Shown here: in pieces, positions 1 to 6,726 of the stretch
Position numbering within the stretch: the first letter of the stretch is position 1
Layout of the letters: every line of letters starts with the position of its first letter
NCBI GenBank assembly: GCA_001067655.1
Contig: JUNU01000124.1
Coordinates: 1-15,068 of the forward strand
Direction: 5' to 3'
DNA: 15,068 bases
DNA from: Neisseria lactamica
GTDB taxonomy: Bacteria > Pseudomonadota > Gammaproteobacteria > Burkholderiales > Neisseriaceae
Notes under the pieces: generated by a model
What the model saw: only the letters and a program-made list of their open reading frames with translations
Databases searched by the model: none
Told to the model about the DNA's origin: nothing
Position numbers and translations under genes: made by a program

Positions 1-69
1 CTGGCCTTTTCTGTTATGGAAAGTTGCACTTCAAATGCGAATCCGCCGACCTCTGTACGGTTTCATCTT

Positions 70-639
70 ATGCAGCTCGAAAACATCCTCCCTTTTGCAC
101 ACGCGCTTCTTAAACAAGCCTTAAAACCCGATGCCCGCGCTTTGGACGGTACGGCGGGAAACGGCAACGATACGCTGATGCTGGCGCGCTCGGTCGGCAG
201 CAGCGGGAAAGTGTGGGCGTTTGACGTGCAAGAGCGGGCATTGGCAAACACACGAATGCGCTTGGAAGAAGCAGGCATGGCGGATAGGGTGGAACTGATA
301 TGGGACGGACATGAAAACCTAGCCGCCCACATCTGCGAACCGCTGGACGCGGCGGTATTCAATTTCGGCTGGCTACCCGGCGGCGATAAGAGTTGTACGA
401 CAGAAGCGGCAACCAGTATCCGCGCGTTGTCATCCGCCTTATCGCTGCTGAAAACGGGAGGGGTGGTAGTTACCGTCCTATATCCGGGACATGAGGCGGG
501 GCTGTATGAAGCGCAGGCAATCGAAGATTGGGCGCGGCAGTTGCCGCAGGATGAATTTGCCGTTTTGCATTACGGCTTTATCAACCGCCGCAACCGCCCG
601 CCGTATTTGTTGGCGTTTGAAAAGTTACGTCAAGAATGA
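70..639 (+). CDS. mnmM: MnmM/YtqB-family SAM-dependent tRNA methyltransferase
   Basis: This is a 189-residue class I methyltransferase that resembles Bacillus YtqB along its whole length. YtqB has been described as MnmM, which methylates 5-aminomethyl-2-thiouridine at the tRNA wobble position. Visible motifs are the N-terminal ENILPFAHALLKQ, the SAM-binding loop LDGTAGNGND at about residues 26-35, NFGWLPGGDK at about 98-107, PGH at about 139-141 and a C-terminal NRPPYL. I chose the ATG at 70 because family members begin with this segment (M-x-L-E-x-ILPFAHALL). The in-frame ATG at 16 would add 18 residues of no recognisable character. Neither start has a clear Shine-Dalgarno site. The family assignment is firm. 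The exact tRNA substrate is inferred from the Bacillus protein, and older annotations say only 'rRNA methylase'. Confidence 0.85.
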   Translation: MQLENILPFAHALLKQALKPDARALDGTAGNGNDTLMLARSVGSSGKVWAFDVQERALANTRMRLEEAGMADRVELIWDGHENLAAHICEPLDAAVFNFGWLPGGDKSCTTEAATSIRALSSALSLLKTGGVVVTVLYPGHEAGLYEAQAIEDWARQLPQDEFAVLHYGFINRRNRPPYLLAFEKLRQE

Positions 640-691
640 ATGTTTGCGGTAGAATAGGCGCTTCTTTCAAAAACAATAACGTGCGACCGCT

Positions 692-1066
692 ATGCAATAT
701 CTGTTTGTAAAATACAGCCATCAGATTTTTGTTACCATCACCATTTTGGTGTTCAATATCCGCTTTTTTCTGCTTTGGCGGCATCCCGACAAACCTTTGG
801 CGGGCATCTGGAAAGCCCTTCCCCATCTCAACGACACCATGCTGCTCTTTACTGGCTTGTGGCTGATGAAGATTACCCACTTTTCGCCCTTCAATTCGCC
901 GTGGCTCGGCAGCAAAATCCTGCTGCTGCTGGTTTACATCGGGCTGGGCATGGTCATGATGCGTTCCCGTCCGCGTTCGCCGAAGTTTTACGCCATTTAT
1001 GTTTTGTCGATGGCTTGCGTCGGCTGCATCGTCTATCTTGCCAAAACCAAAACGCTGCCGTTTTAA
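692..1066 (+). CDS. SirB2-family integral membrane protein
   Basis: A 124-residue, very hydrophobic protein with about four predicted membrane segments, near residues 10-28, 48-62, 72-88 and 98-116. Overall pattern and length fit the SirB2 family (InvA gene expression up-regulator), named from Salmonella, whose molecular function is not established. The conserved-looking early segment is KYSHQIFVTITILVFNIRFF, followed by RxP and PHLNDT, typical of the family. It lies 52 bases after the methyltransferase gene and its TAA is 15 bases before the folK ATG, so cotranscription with folK is likely. No clear ribosome binding site precedes the ATG. The family call is from memory of the pattern; I assign no function. 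Confidence 0.7.
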   Translation: MQYLFVKYSHQIFVTITILVFNIRFFLLWRHPDKPLAGIWKALPHLNDTMLLFTGLWLMKITHFSPFNSPWLGSKILLLLVYIGLGMVMMRSRPRSPKFYAIYVLSMACVGCIVYLAKTKTLPF

Positions 1067-1068
1067 AG

Positions 1069-1080
1069 AGGTCGTCTGAA
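1069..1080 (+). repeat. DNA uptake sequence abutting the folK start
   Basis: A full AGGTCGTCTGAA 12-mer fills the gap between the SirB2 gene and folK, ending one base before the folK ATG at 1082. The AGAGG at its left edge (1067-1071) is the only Shine-Dalgarno-like string for folK, about 10 bases from the ATG. The uptake sequence may therefore also form part of the translation initiation region. Confidence 0.85.
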
Positions 1081-1081
1081 A

Positions 1082-1576
1082 ATGCCGCAAACCCATTTTG
1101 CCGTCATCGCCTTGGGCAGCAACCTTGCCGAACCCGCCCGCCAAGTCCGCGCCGCATTGTCCGCGCTGGCGGCGCATTCGCAGATTCAAATCGAAAAAAC
1201 TTCCTCGCTGTATGTGACCGCGCCGGTCGGCTACGACGATCAGCCTGATTTCGTCAACGCCGTTTGTTCCGTCCGCACTTCATTAGACGGCGTTTCGCTA
1301 CTTGCCGTGTTGAACCGTATCGAAGAGGATTTCGGGCGGCAACGCACGTTTCGAAACGCACCGCGCACATTGGACTTGGACATCATCGACTTTGACGGCA
1401 TCTCCAGCGACGACCCGCATCTGACCCTGCCGCATCCGCGCGCGCACGAACGCAGCTTTGTGATGAAGCCGCTGGCTGAAATCCTGCCTGATTTTGTTTT
1501 GGGCGGACACGGACGGGCGGCGGATTTGGCGGCTGCTTTGGGCGATGAAGGAATACGTCTGTTTGAAGCAAGGTAG
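1082..1576 (+). CDS. folK: 2-amino-4-hydroxy-6-hydroxymethyldihydropteridine pyrophosphokinase (HPPK)
   Basis: FolK transfers pyrophosphate from ATP to 6-hydroxymethyl-7,8-dihydropterin, the step before dihydropteroate synthase in folate synthesis; it is cytosolic. The 164 residues match the usual length of about 160. Visible family motifs are ALGSNL at 10-15, SSLYVTAPVG at 41-50 with DFVNAV at 56-61, and the HPPK signature RNAPRTLDLDII at 91-102. Asp98 and Asp100 are expected to bind the two Mg2+ ions. PHPRAHER follows at 117-124. The gene sits 15 bases after the SirB2 gene, with a DUS filling the gap, and a DUS hairpin follows at 1644-1694. Nothing appears damaged. Confidence 0.95.
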   Translation: MPQTHFAVIALGSNLAEPARQVRAALSALAAHSQIQIEKTSSLYVTAPVGYDDQPDFVNAVCSVRTSLDGVSLLAVLNRIEEDFGRQRTFRNAPRTLDLDIIDFDGISSDDPHLTLPHPRAHERSFVMKPLAEILPDFVLGGHGRAADLAAALGDEGIRLFEAR

Positions 1577-1643
1577 TGAAATAAAACGCCAGTTTGCTTT
1601 GATCGCGTGTCGAAGTTTCTATTTGAAGCAAGCTAGGTTCAAG

Positions 1644-1694
1644 AGGTCGTCTGAAAAGGGAAATGGCTTGGAAGTTTCCTTTTTCAGACGACCT
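1644..1694 (+). terminator. DUS inverted-repeat hairpin after folK
   Basis: AGGTCGTCTGAAAAGGGAAA pairs with a right arm ending in TTCAGACGACCT. This gives a stem close to 20 bp, with a mismatch or two and a short loop around 1664-1674. Two full DUS copies form the arms, a familiar Neisseria terminator arrangement. It separates the folK unit from the next gene's predicted promoter at 1717-1745. The T tract after the stem is short. Confidence 0.75.
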
Positions 1695-1716
1695 TTCAAG
1701 AAGGACGGCGGCAGGT

Positions 1717-1745
1717 TTGGGTAAATTCCGTCGGTCTGATAAAAT
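1717..1745 (+). promoter_or_regulatory. Predicted extended -10 promoter for the deoxynucleoside kinase gene
   Basis: TTGGGT at 1717-1722, a 17-base spacer, then TAAAAT at 1740-1745 preceded by TGA, forming an extended -10 (TGATAAAAT). Transcription would start near 1752, about 35 bases before the ATG at 1787. The -35 matches only three of six consensus positions, but the TGn motif and the position just after a terminator support it. Confidence 0.5.
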
Positions 1746-1786
1746 GCCCCTTTCCAAAATATCAAAACAATATCATTAATCAAACC

Positions 1787-2422
1787 ATGAACTACCGTTA
1801 TATTGTCGTCGAAGGCTCCATCGGCAGCGGGAAAAACGCCTTGAGCCGCCGCCTTGCAGAACATTTCAGCGCGCTGTCGCTGGCGGAAAACCCCGAACAC
1901 AACCCCTTCCTCATGAAGTTTTACGCCAACGCCTCCCATCACGGCTTGGCAACCGAGCTTTTTTTCCTGATGCGCCGCGCCGAAAGCGTGGACATCATTA
2001 AAAACGAATACGCACAAGGCGGCATGGTCGTCGCCGATTTCCTGTTGGAAAAGGACCGGATTTTCACGCCGGTCGTGTTGAATGAGGACGAGCAGCAGCT
2101 CTTCGCCGATTTGAAACAAAAAATCCTGCCGCAGTATCCCGCGCCCGATTTGGTGATTTACCTGCAAACCGCAGTGGACGGCAACCGCAAACGCCTGCAA
2201 AAACGCGGCGACGGCATCATCAATCTTTTTCCCGAAGGCTATTTGGGGCGGATACACGAGGGATACAGCCAGTTTTTCCACCTTTATCAAAATTCCCCAC
2301 TGCTGACCGTCAATGCCGATGAGTTGGACTTGCAGGGCAATGACGAACATTTCCAACTGTTGCTCAATGCGCTGAACGATTTGCAGGGAACGCGCAATTA
2401 TCTCAATTTGAGCGAACGCTGA
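1787..2422 (+). CDS. Deoxynucleoside kinase-family protein with Asn in the P-loop
   Basis: A 211-residue protein of the deoxyadenosine/deoxyguanosine kinase family, which phosphorylates deoxynucleosides for salvage. Features in order are a P-loop at 10-17 (GSIGSGKN), ENPEHNPFL at 34-42 resembling the E-x-P...NPFL substrate region, ADFLLEKDR at 83-91 corresponding to the family's DR region, DLVIYLQ at 121-127, and an Arg/Lys-rich lid around 134-144. Length fits the family. The odd point is Asn17 where the P-loop normally has Ser or Thr to coordinate Mg2+; the codon AAC is one base from Ser AGC. The rest of the frame is intact. Predicted promoter upstream; no convincing Shine-Dalgarno site. Fold and family are fairly secure, while catalytic activity and substrate are uncertain. 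Confidence 0.8.
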   Translation: MNYRYIVVEGSIGSGKNALSRRLAEHFSALSLAENPEHNPFLMKFYANASHHGLATELFFLMRRAESVDIIKNEYAQGGMVVADFLLEKDRIFTPVVLNEDEQQLFADLKQKILPQYPAPDLVIYLQTAVDGNRKRLQKRGDGIINLFPEGYLGRIHEGYSQFFHLYQNSPLLTVNADELDLQGNDEHFQLLLNALNDLQGTRNYLNLSER

Positions 2423-2508
2423 CGCAGTGTGCAAAATTATGGTGAAACGCTGAAGCGGCTATGTTGGGGATTCATTTAATTCCTTGCCAGCTTCTGCGTT
2501 TCCGTCTT

Positions 2509-2520
2509 AGGTCGTCTGAA
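2509..2520 (+). repeat. DNA uptake sequence in the peroxiredoxin leader
   Basis: A single full AGGTCGTCTGAA ends 10 bases before the peroxiredoxin ATG. Its last bases run directly into the gene's Shine-Dalgarno sequence (GAAAGGAGA at 2518-2526), so the uptake site overlaps the ribosome binding region. Confidence 0.85.
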
Positions 2521-2530
2521 AGGAGACATC

Positions 2531-2965
2531 ATGACCCAATACCGATTCACTTTGCCCTCAAGTAGCGGCAACGACTTCGATTCCGCCGAACATCTGCCGC
2601 TGGTTGTTTATTTCTACCCCAAAGACAGCACGCCCGGCTGTACTACCGAAGGCTTGGATTTCAACGCCCGTTTGCCGCAATTCAAAGAACTCGGTTATAC
2701 CGTCGTCGGCATCTCGCGCGACGGCGTGAAATCGCATCAGAATTTTTGCGCCAAACAAGGCTTCAATTTTGAATTGTTGAGCGACAAAGACGAAACCGTG
2801 TGCAAAATGTTTGACGTAATCAAGCTGAAAAAGCTGTACGGCAAAGAGTCTTTGGGCATTGAACGCAGCACCTTCGTCTTGGACGCAAACGGCGAAATCA
2901 TCCACGAATGGCGCAAAGTCAAAGTCGCCGGACACGCGCAGGAAGTTTTGGAAACGCTGTCATGA
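2531..2965 (+). CDS. bcp: PrxQ/Bcp-type peroxiredoxin
   Basis: A cytosolic thiol peroxidase of the Bcp/PrxQ subfamily that reduces hydrogen and organic peroxides. The 144 residues include YPKDSTPGCTTE around 29-40, with the peroxidatic cysteine Cys37, and a typical C-terminal ERSTFVLDANGEI segment. The common second cysteine five residues after the first is missing (Leu42). Instead there is Cys73 in HQNFCAKQGF, exactly 36 residues after Cys37, plus Cys91. A 36-residue spacing matches the alternative PrxQ layout known from Xylella, where the resolving cysteine lies in helix alpha3. The start at 2531 is supported by a good AAAGGAGA site. The gene is bounded by a DUS upstream and a DUS hairpin downstream, so it is probably monocistronic. 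Confidence 0.9.
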   Translation: MTQYRFTLPSSSGNDFDSAEHLPLVVYFYPKDSTPGCTTEGLDFNARLPQFKELGYTVVGISRDGVKSHQNFCAKQGFNFELLSDKDETVCKMFDVIKLKKLYGKESLGIERSTFVLDANGEIIHEWRKVKVAGHAQEVLETLS

Positions 2966-2982
2966 TAAACCGATAATGCAGT

Positions 2983-3050
2983 AAAAGGTCGTCTGAAAAC
3001 GAGCTTGGCGGGTTCTGTCCAAGCAGGTTTTCATTTTCAGACGACCTTTT
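2983..3050 (+). terminator. DUS inverted-repeat hairpin after the peroxiredoxin gene
   Basis: AAAAGGTCGTCTGAAAA at 2983-2999 pairs perfectly with TTTTCAGACGACCTTTT at 3034-3050. The 34-base loop can form its own small stem (GCTTGG at 3003-3008 with CCAAGC at 3019-3024). The stem ends in a T run, as expected for an intrinsic terminator. The last T of the stem is also the first base of the TATAAT predicted for xerD. Confidence 0.8.
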
Positions 3051-3055
3051 ATAAT
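3028..3055 (+). promoter_or_regulatory. Predicted xerD promoter overlapping a terminator hairpin
   Basis: A perfect TATAAT at 3050-3055 lies 16 bases after TTTTCA (3028-3033). The spacer is formed by the right arm of the DUS terminator. Transcription would begin near 3062 and give a leader of about 75 bases before the xerD ATG at 3138. The -10 is strong and the -35 weak. Confidence 0.45.
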
Positions 3056-3137
3056 GGACGTCAATCAGGGCAGGGTTGCTTGTCCTGATTCATATTCGAT
3101 CCACGATACACCATCTTCGGACTGCCCGTAAAACCCC

Positions 3138-4013
3138 ATGACCGACGAACTCATAGACAAACTGCTCGAATCGCTGTGGCTGCAAGACCGTCTCAGCCAC
3201 AACACCTTGCAAGGCTACCGCCGCGATTTGGAAAAAATCGCCGCGCGTTTGGAAGCGGGCGGGCATACCTGGCTGGATGCCGAAGCTGCCGATTTGGCGG
3301 ATGTCGTCTATGCGGCGGACGAAAAACACAGCTCGCAGGCGCGCGCCTTGTCCGCCTGCAAACGCCTATACGCCTGGCTGGAAGAAACCGAGCGTCGGAC
3401 GGACAACCCGACCCGTTTCCTCAAAGCCCCGAAACAGACGCAAAAACTGCCTACACTGATTACCGAAGCGCAAATCGAAAACCTGCTTGCCGCGCCCGAT
3501 ACCGACACGCCGCACGGCCTGCGCGACAAAGCCCTGCTCGAAGTCATGTACGCCACAGGTCTGCGCGTAACCGAAGCCGTCAAGCTCCAACTGGGCGACC
3601 TCGACCTCAACCGCGGCTGCATCCGTACCATAGGCAAAGGCGACAAACTGCGCATCGTGCCTATGGGCGAAGAAGCCGTTTACTGGGTCGAACGCTATTG
3701 CGCCGAATCGCGCCCGTTGCTGCTCAAAAACAAAATCTGCGACGAAGTCTTCGTCAGCCAAAAACGCAGTGGCATCTCCCGCCAACTTGCATGGATGATT
3801 GTCAAAAATTATGCGGACTCCGCCGGCATCACCTCCCTCAGCCCGCACGGCCTACGCCACGCCTTCGCTACCCACCTTGTCAACCACGGCGTCGATTTGC
3901 GTGCCGTACAGCTCATGCTCGGACACGCCAACATCAACACCACGCAAATCTACACCCACGTCGCCAACATCCGTCTGAAAAACATCGTTGACGAACACCA
4001 TTCGCGAAACTAA
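3138..4013 (+). CDS. xerD: Site-specific tyrosine recombinase XerD
   Basis: XerD works with XerC at dif, with FtsK, to resolve chromosome dimers at cell division. The 291 residues comprise an N-terminal SAM-like core-binding domain (about 1-85) and a catalytic domain. All catalytic residues are visible: Arg143 in ATGLRVTEAV, Lys167 in the GKGDK hairpin, His237 and Arg240 in HGLRH, His263 in LGHANINTT, and the nucleophile Tyr272 in TQIYTHV. Their spacing matches E. coli XerD shifted by five to seven residues. The C-terminal segment after Tyr272 fits XerD better than XerC, but without an alignment the distinction is not absolute. Neighbours are unrelated, and the gene is convergent with clpA across a shared DUS terminator. 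Confidence 0.92.
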   Translation: MTDELIDKLLESLWLQDRLSHNTLQGYRRDLEKIAARLEAGGHTWLDAEAADLADVVYAADEKHSSQARALSACKRLYAWLEETERRTDNPTRFLKAPKQTQKLPTLITEAQIENLLAAPDTDTPHGLRDKALLEVMYATGLRVTEAVKLQLGDLDLNRGCIRTIGKGDKLRIVPMGEEAVYWVERYCAESRPLLLKNKICDEVFVSQKRSGISRQLAWMIVKNYADSAGITSLSPHGLRHAFATHLVNHGVDLRAVQLMLGHANINTTQIYTHVANIRLKNIVDEHHSRN

Positions 4014-4026
4014 ACGATTCCATTAA

Positions 4027-4071
4027 AAAAGGTCGTCTGAAAACGGAAATTTCGTTTTCAGACGACCTTTT
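4027..4071. terminator. Bidirectional DUS terminator between xerD and clpA
   Basis: AAAAGGTCGTCTGAAAAC and its exact complement at 4054-4071 form a stem of about 18 bp, extended by CGGAAA/TTTCG-type pairing towards a very small loop. A runs on the left and T runs on the right make it suitable as an intrinsic terminator for both converging genes. Confidence 0.85.
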
Positions 4072-4082
4072 GCCTTTATCCG

Positions 4083-6368
4083 TCAAACCGCTGCTGCTTC
4101 AGGTTTGGCTTTGTTTTTCTTGAATTTCAACACGGCTTCTTCTTTTGCCGCATCCCAGTCTATCCGTACGAAGCCGCCGTCGGTGAGTTTGCCGAACAGG
4201 AGTTCGTCGGCGAGCGGTTTGCGGATTTTTTCCTGAATCAGGCGGTGCATCGGGCGCGCGCCCATTTGCGGGTCGAACCCTTTTTCCGCCAGATATTTGC
4301 GCAATGCCGGTGTGAATTCGGCTTCGACTTTTTTGTCGAGGAGTTGGTGTTCGAGCTGGAGCAGGAATTTGTCCACGATTTTGGCGATAATGGGTTCGGA
4401 CAAGGGCGCAAACGGGATAATCGCGTCCAAGCGGTTGCGGAACTCGGGTGTGAAGAGTTTGTTGATCGCCTGCATTTCGTCGCCGCGTTCGCGCTTGGCG
4501 GTAAAGCCGAGGCTGGGGCGGCTGAGGCTTTCCGCGCCTGCGTTGGTGGTCATGATCAAGATGACGTTACGGAAATCGGCACTCTTGCCGTTGTTGTCGG
4601 TCAGTTTGCCTGCGTCCATGACTTGAAGGAGGACGTTGAAAATGTCGGGGTGGGCTTTTTCGATTTCGTCTAAGAGCAACACGCAGTGCGGATGTTTGTT
4701 GGCGGCTTCGGTCAAAAGGCCGCCCTGGTCAAAGCCGACGTAGCCCGGCGGCGCGCCGATAAGGCGTGATACGGCGTGTGGCTCCATGTATTCGGACATG
4801 TCGAAACGTTGCAGCGGTACGCCCATCGAGTAGGCAAGTTGTTTGGCGACTTCGGTTTTGCCGACGCCGGTCGGGCCGGAGAAGAGGAAGCTGCCTATGG
4901 GTTTGTCGGGCAGGGCGAGGCCGGAGCGCGACATTTTGACGGCGGCAACCAGCGCGTCGATGGCGTTTTCCTGACCGTAAACCATGTTTTTCAAATCGCG
5001 GCCGAGGAATTGCAGCACTTGTTTGTCGTCGTGCGACACGGTTTTTTCGGGAATCCGCGCGACTTTGGCGATGACGGTTTCGATTTGCGCTTTGCCGATG
5101 ACTTTTTTCTGTTTGGATTTGGGCAGAATCCTTTGCGCCGCGCCTGCCTCATCCATCACGTCGATGGCTTTGTCAGGCAGGAAACGTTCGTTGATGTAAC
5201 GCGCGGAGAGTTCGGCGGCGGCTTCGAGTGCGCCTTGCGTGTAGCGCACTTGGTGGAAGCCTTCGAACATCGGTTTCAAACCGCGCAGGATTTGCACGGT
5301 TTCGGCGACGGTGGGTTCGACCACGTCGATTTTTTGAAAGCGGCGGCTTAAGGCGTGGTCTTTGTCAAAAATGGTGCGGTATTCGTCGTAGGTGGTCGCG
5401 CCGATGCAGCGCAGCGAGCCTTTCGCCAGCGCGGGTTTGAGCAGGTTAGATGCGTCCATCGTGCCGCCGCTGGTGCTGCCCGCGCCGATGATGGTGTGGA
5501 TTTCGTCGATAAACAAAATGGCGTGCGGGATTTTTTCGAGCTGTTTCAAGACGGATTTGACCCGCGCTTCAAAGTCGCCGCGGTATTTCGTACCCGCCAA
5601 AAGCGAACCCATATCCAGCGCGTACACTTCGGCATCTTTAAGCGCGTCGGGAATGTCGCCGTTGACGATTTGATGCGCCAAGCCTTCTGCCAGCGCGGTT
5701 TTGCCCACGCCTGCTTCGCCGACCAAAAGCGGATTGTTTTTGCGGCGGCGGCACAGGATTTGTACCAGCCGTTCCATTTCGTGTTTTCTGCCGATTAAGG
5801 GGTCGATGCGGCCGGCTTTGACTTCGGCGTTGAGGTTGACGGTGTAGTCTGACAACGAGCCGCTTTTCGATTCGACGGGGTCGTCTGAATCATTGTCGGG
5901 GTCGTCTGAAAAGCCTTTGTGTTCGTCGTCTTCGGTTGCGCCGTGGGCAATGCAGCGCAAAACTTCAAAACGCGTAACCGATTGCAGTTTGAGGAAATAG
6001 ACGGCATGGCTGTCGGTTTCGCTCATCAGCGCCACCAAAACGTCCAAAGGCTCGACCAAGCCTTTGCCCGCCGATTGGGTATGCACCATCGCCCGCTGGA
6101 TGACGCGTTGGAAGCCGAGCGTGGGCTGGGTTTCGACCGTGTCTAAAAGATGGTCGGGAATCTGCGGGGTATTTTCGGCAACGCTGGCGGCCAGCTGTTC
6201 GGACAACACTTTCAAATCCGCGCCGCAGAGCTTGAGGACGTTGGGGACGGAGGCATCTTCTTCGATTAACACCAAAAGCAGATGCTCGAGGCTGATAAAT
6301 TCATAATGAGCCTTACGCGCCTCGCGGTAAAGCTGCTGCAAAATCTGTTCCAATTCGGGTGAAAGCAT
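4083..6368 (-). CDS. clpA: ATP-dependent Clp protease ATP-binding subunit ClpA
   Basis: ClpA is the AAA+ unfoldase that feeds substrates into ClpP. From the ATG at 6368 it has 761 residues: a ClpN domain (about 1-143), an acidic linker (about 145-170), AAA domain D1 with Walker A GEAGVGKT at 217-224 and Walker B LFIDEI at 285-290, and domain D2 with Walker A SGPTGVGKT at 497-505 and Walker B LLLDEI at 564-569. LGF at 620-622 occupies the position of the ClpP-binding IGL/IGF loop. I prefer the ATG at 6368 over the in-frame TTG at 6386. It has a GAGGAG site six bases upstream, and family members begin with this M-L-x-x-E-L-E segment. The start lies one base after the clpS stop, so the pair is translationally coupled. 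The linker contains two in-frame DUS copies encoding SDDP twice. No clpP lies in the window. Confidence 0.96.
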   Translation of the reverse strand: MLSPELEQILQQLYREARKAHYEFISLEHLLLVLIEEDASVPNVLKLCGADLKVLSEQLAASVAENTPQIPDHLLDTVETQPTLGFQRVIQRAMVHTQSAGKGLVEPLDVLVALMSETDSHAVYFLKLQSVTRFEVLRCIAHGATEDDEHKGFSDDPDNDSDDPVESKSGSLSDYTVNLNAEVKAGRIDPLIGRKHEMERLVQILCRRRKNNPLLVGEAGVGKTALAEGLAHQIVNGDIPDALKDAEVYALDMGSLLAGTKYRGDFEARVKSVLKQLEKIPHAILFIDEIHTIIGAGSTSGGTMDASNLLKPALAKGSLRCIGATTYDEYRTIFDKDHALSRRFQKIDVVEPTVAETVQILRGLKPMFEGFHQVRYTQGALEAAAELSARYINERFLPDKAIDVMDEAGAAQRILPKSKQKKVIGKAQIETVIAKVARIPEKTVSHDDKQVLQFLGRDLKNMVYGQENAIDALVAAVKMSRSGLALPDKPIGSFLFSGPTGVGKTEVAKQLAYSMGVPLQRFDMSEYMEPHAVSRLIGAPPGYVGFDQGGLLTEAANKHPHCVLLLDEIEKAHPDIFNVLLQVMDAGKLTDNNGKSADFRNVILIMTTNAGAESLSRPSLGFTAKRERGDEMQAINKLFTPEFRNRLDAIIPFAPLSEPIIAKIVDKFLLQLEHQLLDKKVEAEFTPALRKYLAEKGFDPQMGARPMHRLIQEKIRKPLADELLFGKLTDGGFVRIDWDAAKEEAVLKFKKNKAKPEAAAV
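5878..5910 (+). repeat. Two tandem in-frame DUS copies inside clpA
   Basis: GGGTCGTCTGAA occurs at 5878-5889 and again at 5899-5910, exactly 21 bases apart. Read on the clpA strand, both copies are in the same frame and encode SDDP twice, in the acidic linker between the ClpN domain and D1 (about residues 153-164). The first base is G rather than the consensus A. Confidence 0.85.
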
Positions 6369-6369
6369 A

Positions 6370-6681
6370 TTAAATCTCCTCGACAATACATTGCAGCGGA
6401 TGCCCTTCGGCTTTTGCCCGCTGCATGACCTGCTGCTGCTTGGTTTGGGCGATGTCCCGTGTGTAAGTGCCGCACAAGCCTTTGCCTTCGTGATGAACCA
6501 ACAGCATCACCGCCACCGCCTGCTCCTGTCCGAGCATGAAGATTTCGGTCAGGATTTCGACGACAAATTCCATCGTGGTGTAATCGTCGTTCAGCAAAAA
6601 CACGCCGTAACGTTTCGGCGGGGCGGTTTTTTGGTCGCTTAAAAGTGTATCGGATTCGTGATGTGTGTTTGGGTTGTTCAT
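6370..6681 (-). CDS. clpS: ATP-dependent Clp protease adaptor ClpS
   Basis: ClpS binds N-end-rule substrates (bulky hydrophobic N-terminal residues) and delivers them to ClpA. The 103 residues have a disordered N-terminal tail (about 1-22) and then the ClpS core. NDDYTTMEFV at 31-40 contains the conserved Asn/Asp residues of the N-degron pocket, and HHEGKGLCGTY follows at 63-73, with the usual His after the hydrophobic helix. The stop TAA is one base before the clpA ATG, and the last codons of clpS contain the clpA ribosome binding site. The start at 6681 gives a normal-length protein, though its own Shine-Dalgarno site is weak. I could not define a promoter in the AT-rich DNA upstream. Confidence 0.95.
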   Translation of the reverse strand: MNNPNTHHESDTLLSDQKTAPPKRYGVFLLNDDYTTMEFVVEILTEIFMLGQEQAVAVMLLVHHEGKGLCGTYTRDIAQTKQQQVMQRAKAEGHPLQCIVEEI

Positions 6682-6713
6682 AAATATTTTGGCTTTGTGG
6701 AAGAGGATTTGTT

Positions 6714-6725
6714 TTCAGACGACCT
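6714..6725 (-). repeat. Single DNA uptake sequence upstream of clpS
   Basis: TTCAGACGACCT on the plus strand, that is, a full 12-mer DUS on the minus strand. It lies 33 bases before the clpS start codon, within its probable leader or promoter. It has no nearby inverted partner, so it does not form a terminator. Confidence 0.85.
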
Positions 6726-6726
6726 T

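Noticed and set aside
16..69. N-terminal extension of the methyltransferase to the ATG at 16
   Set aside because: The 18 extra residues do not resemble the family, which starts at the sequence encoded from 70, and there is no ribosome binding site.
1619..2434. Minus-strand 271-residue frame opposite the deoxynucleoside kinase gene
   Set aside because: It is the antisense shadow of a well-supported gene and reads through a DUS hairpin; its composition is not protein-family-like.
3176..3991. Plus-strand 271-residue Arg/Pro/His-rich frame inside xerD
   Set aside because: It is an out-of-frame shadow of xerD, whose catalytic residues are all in place in the main frame.
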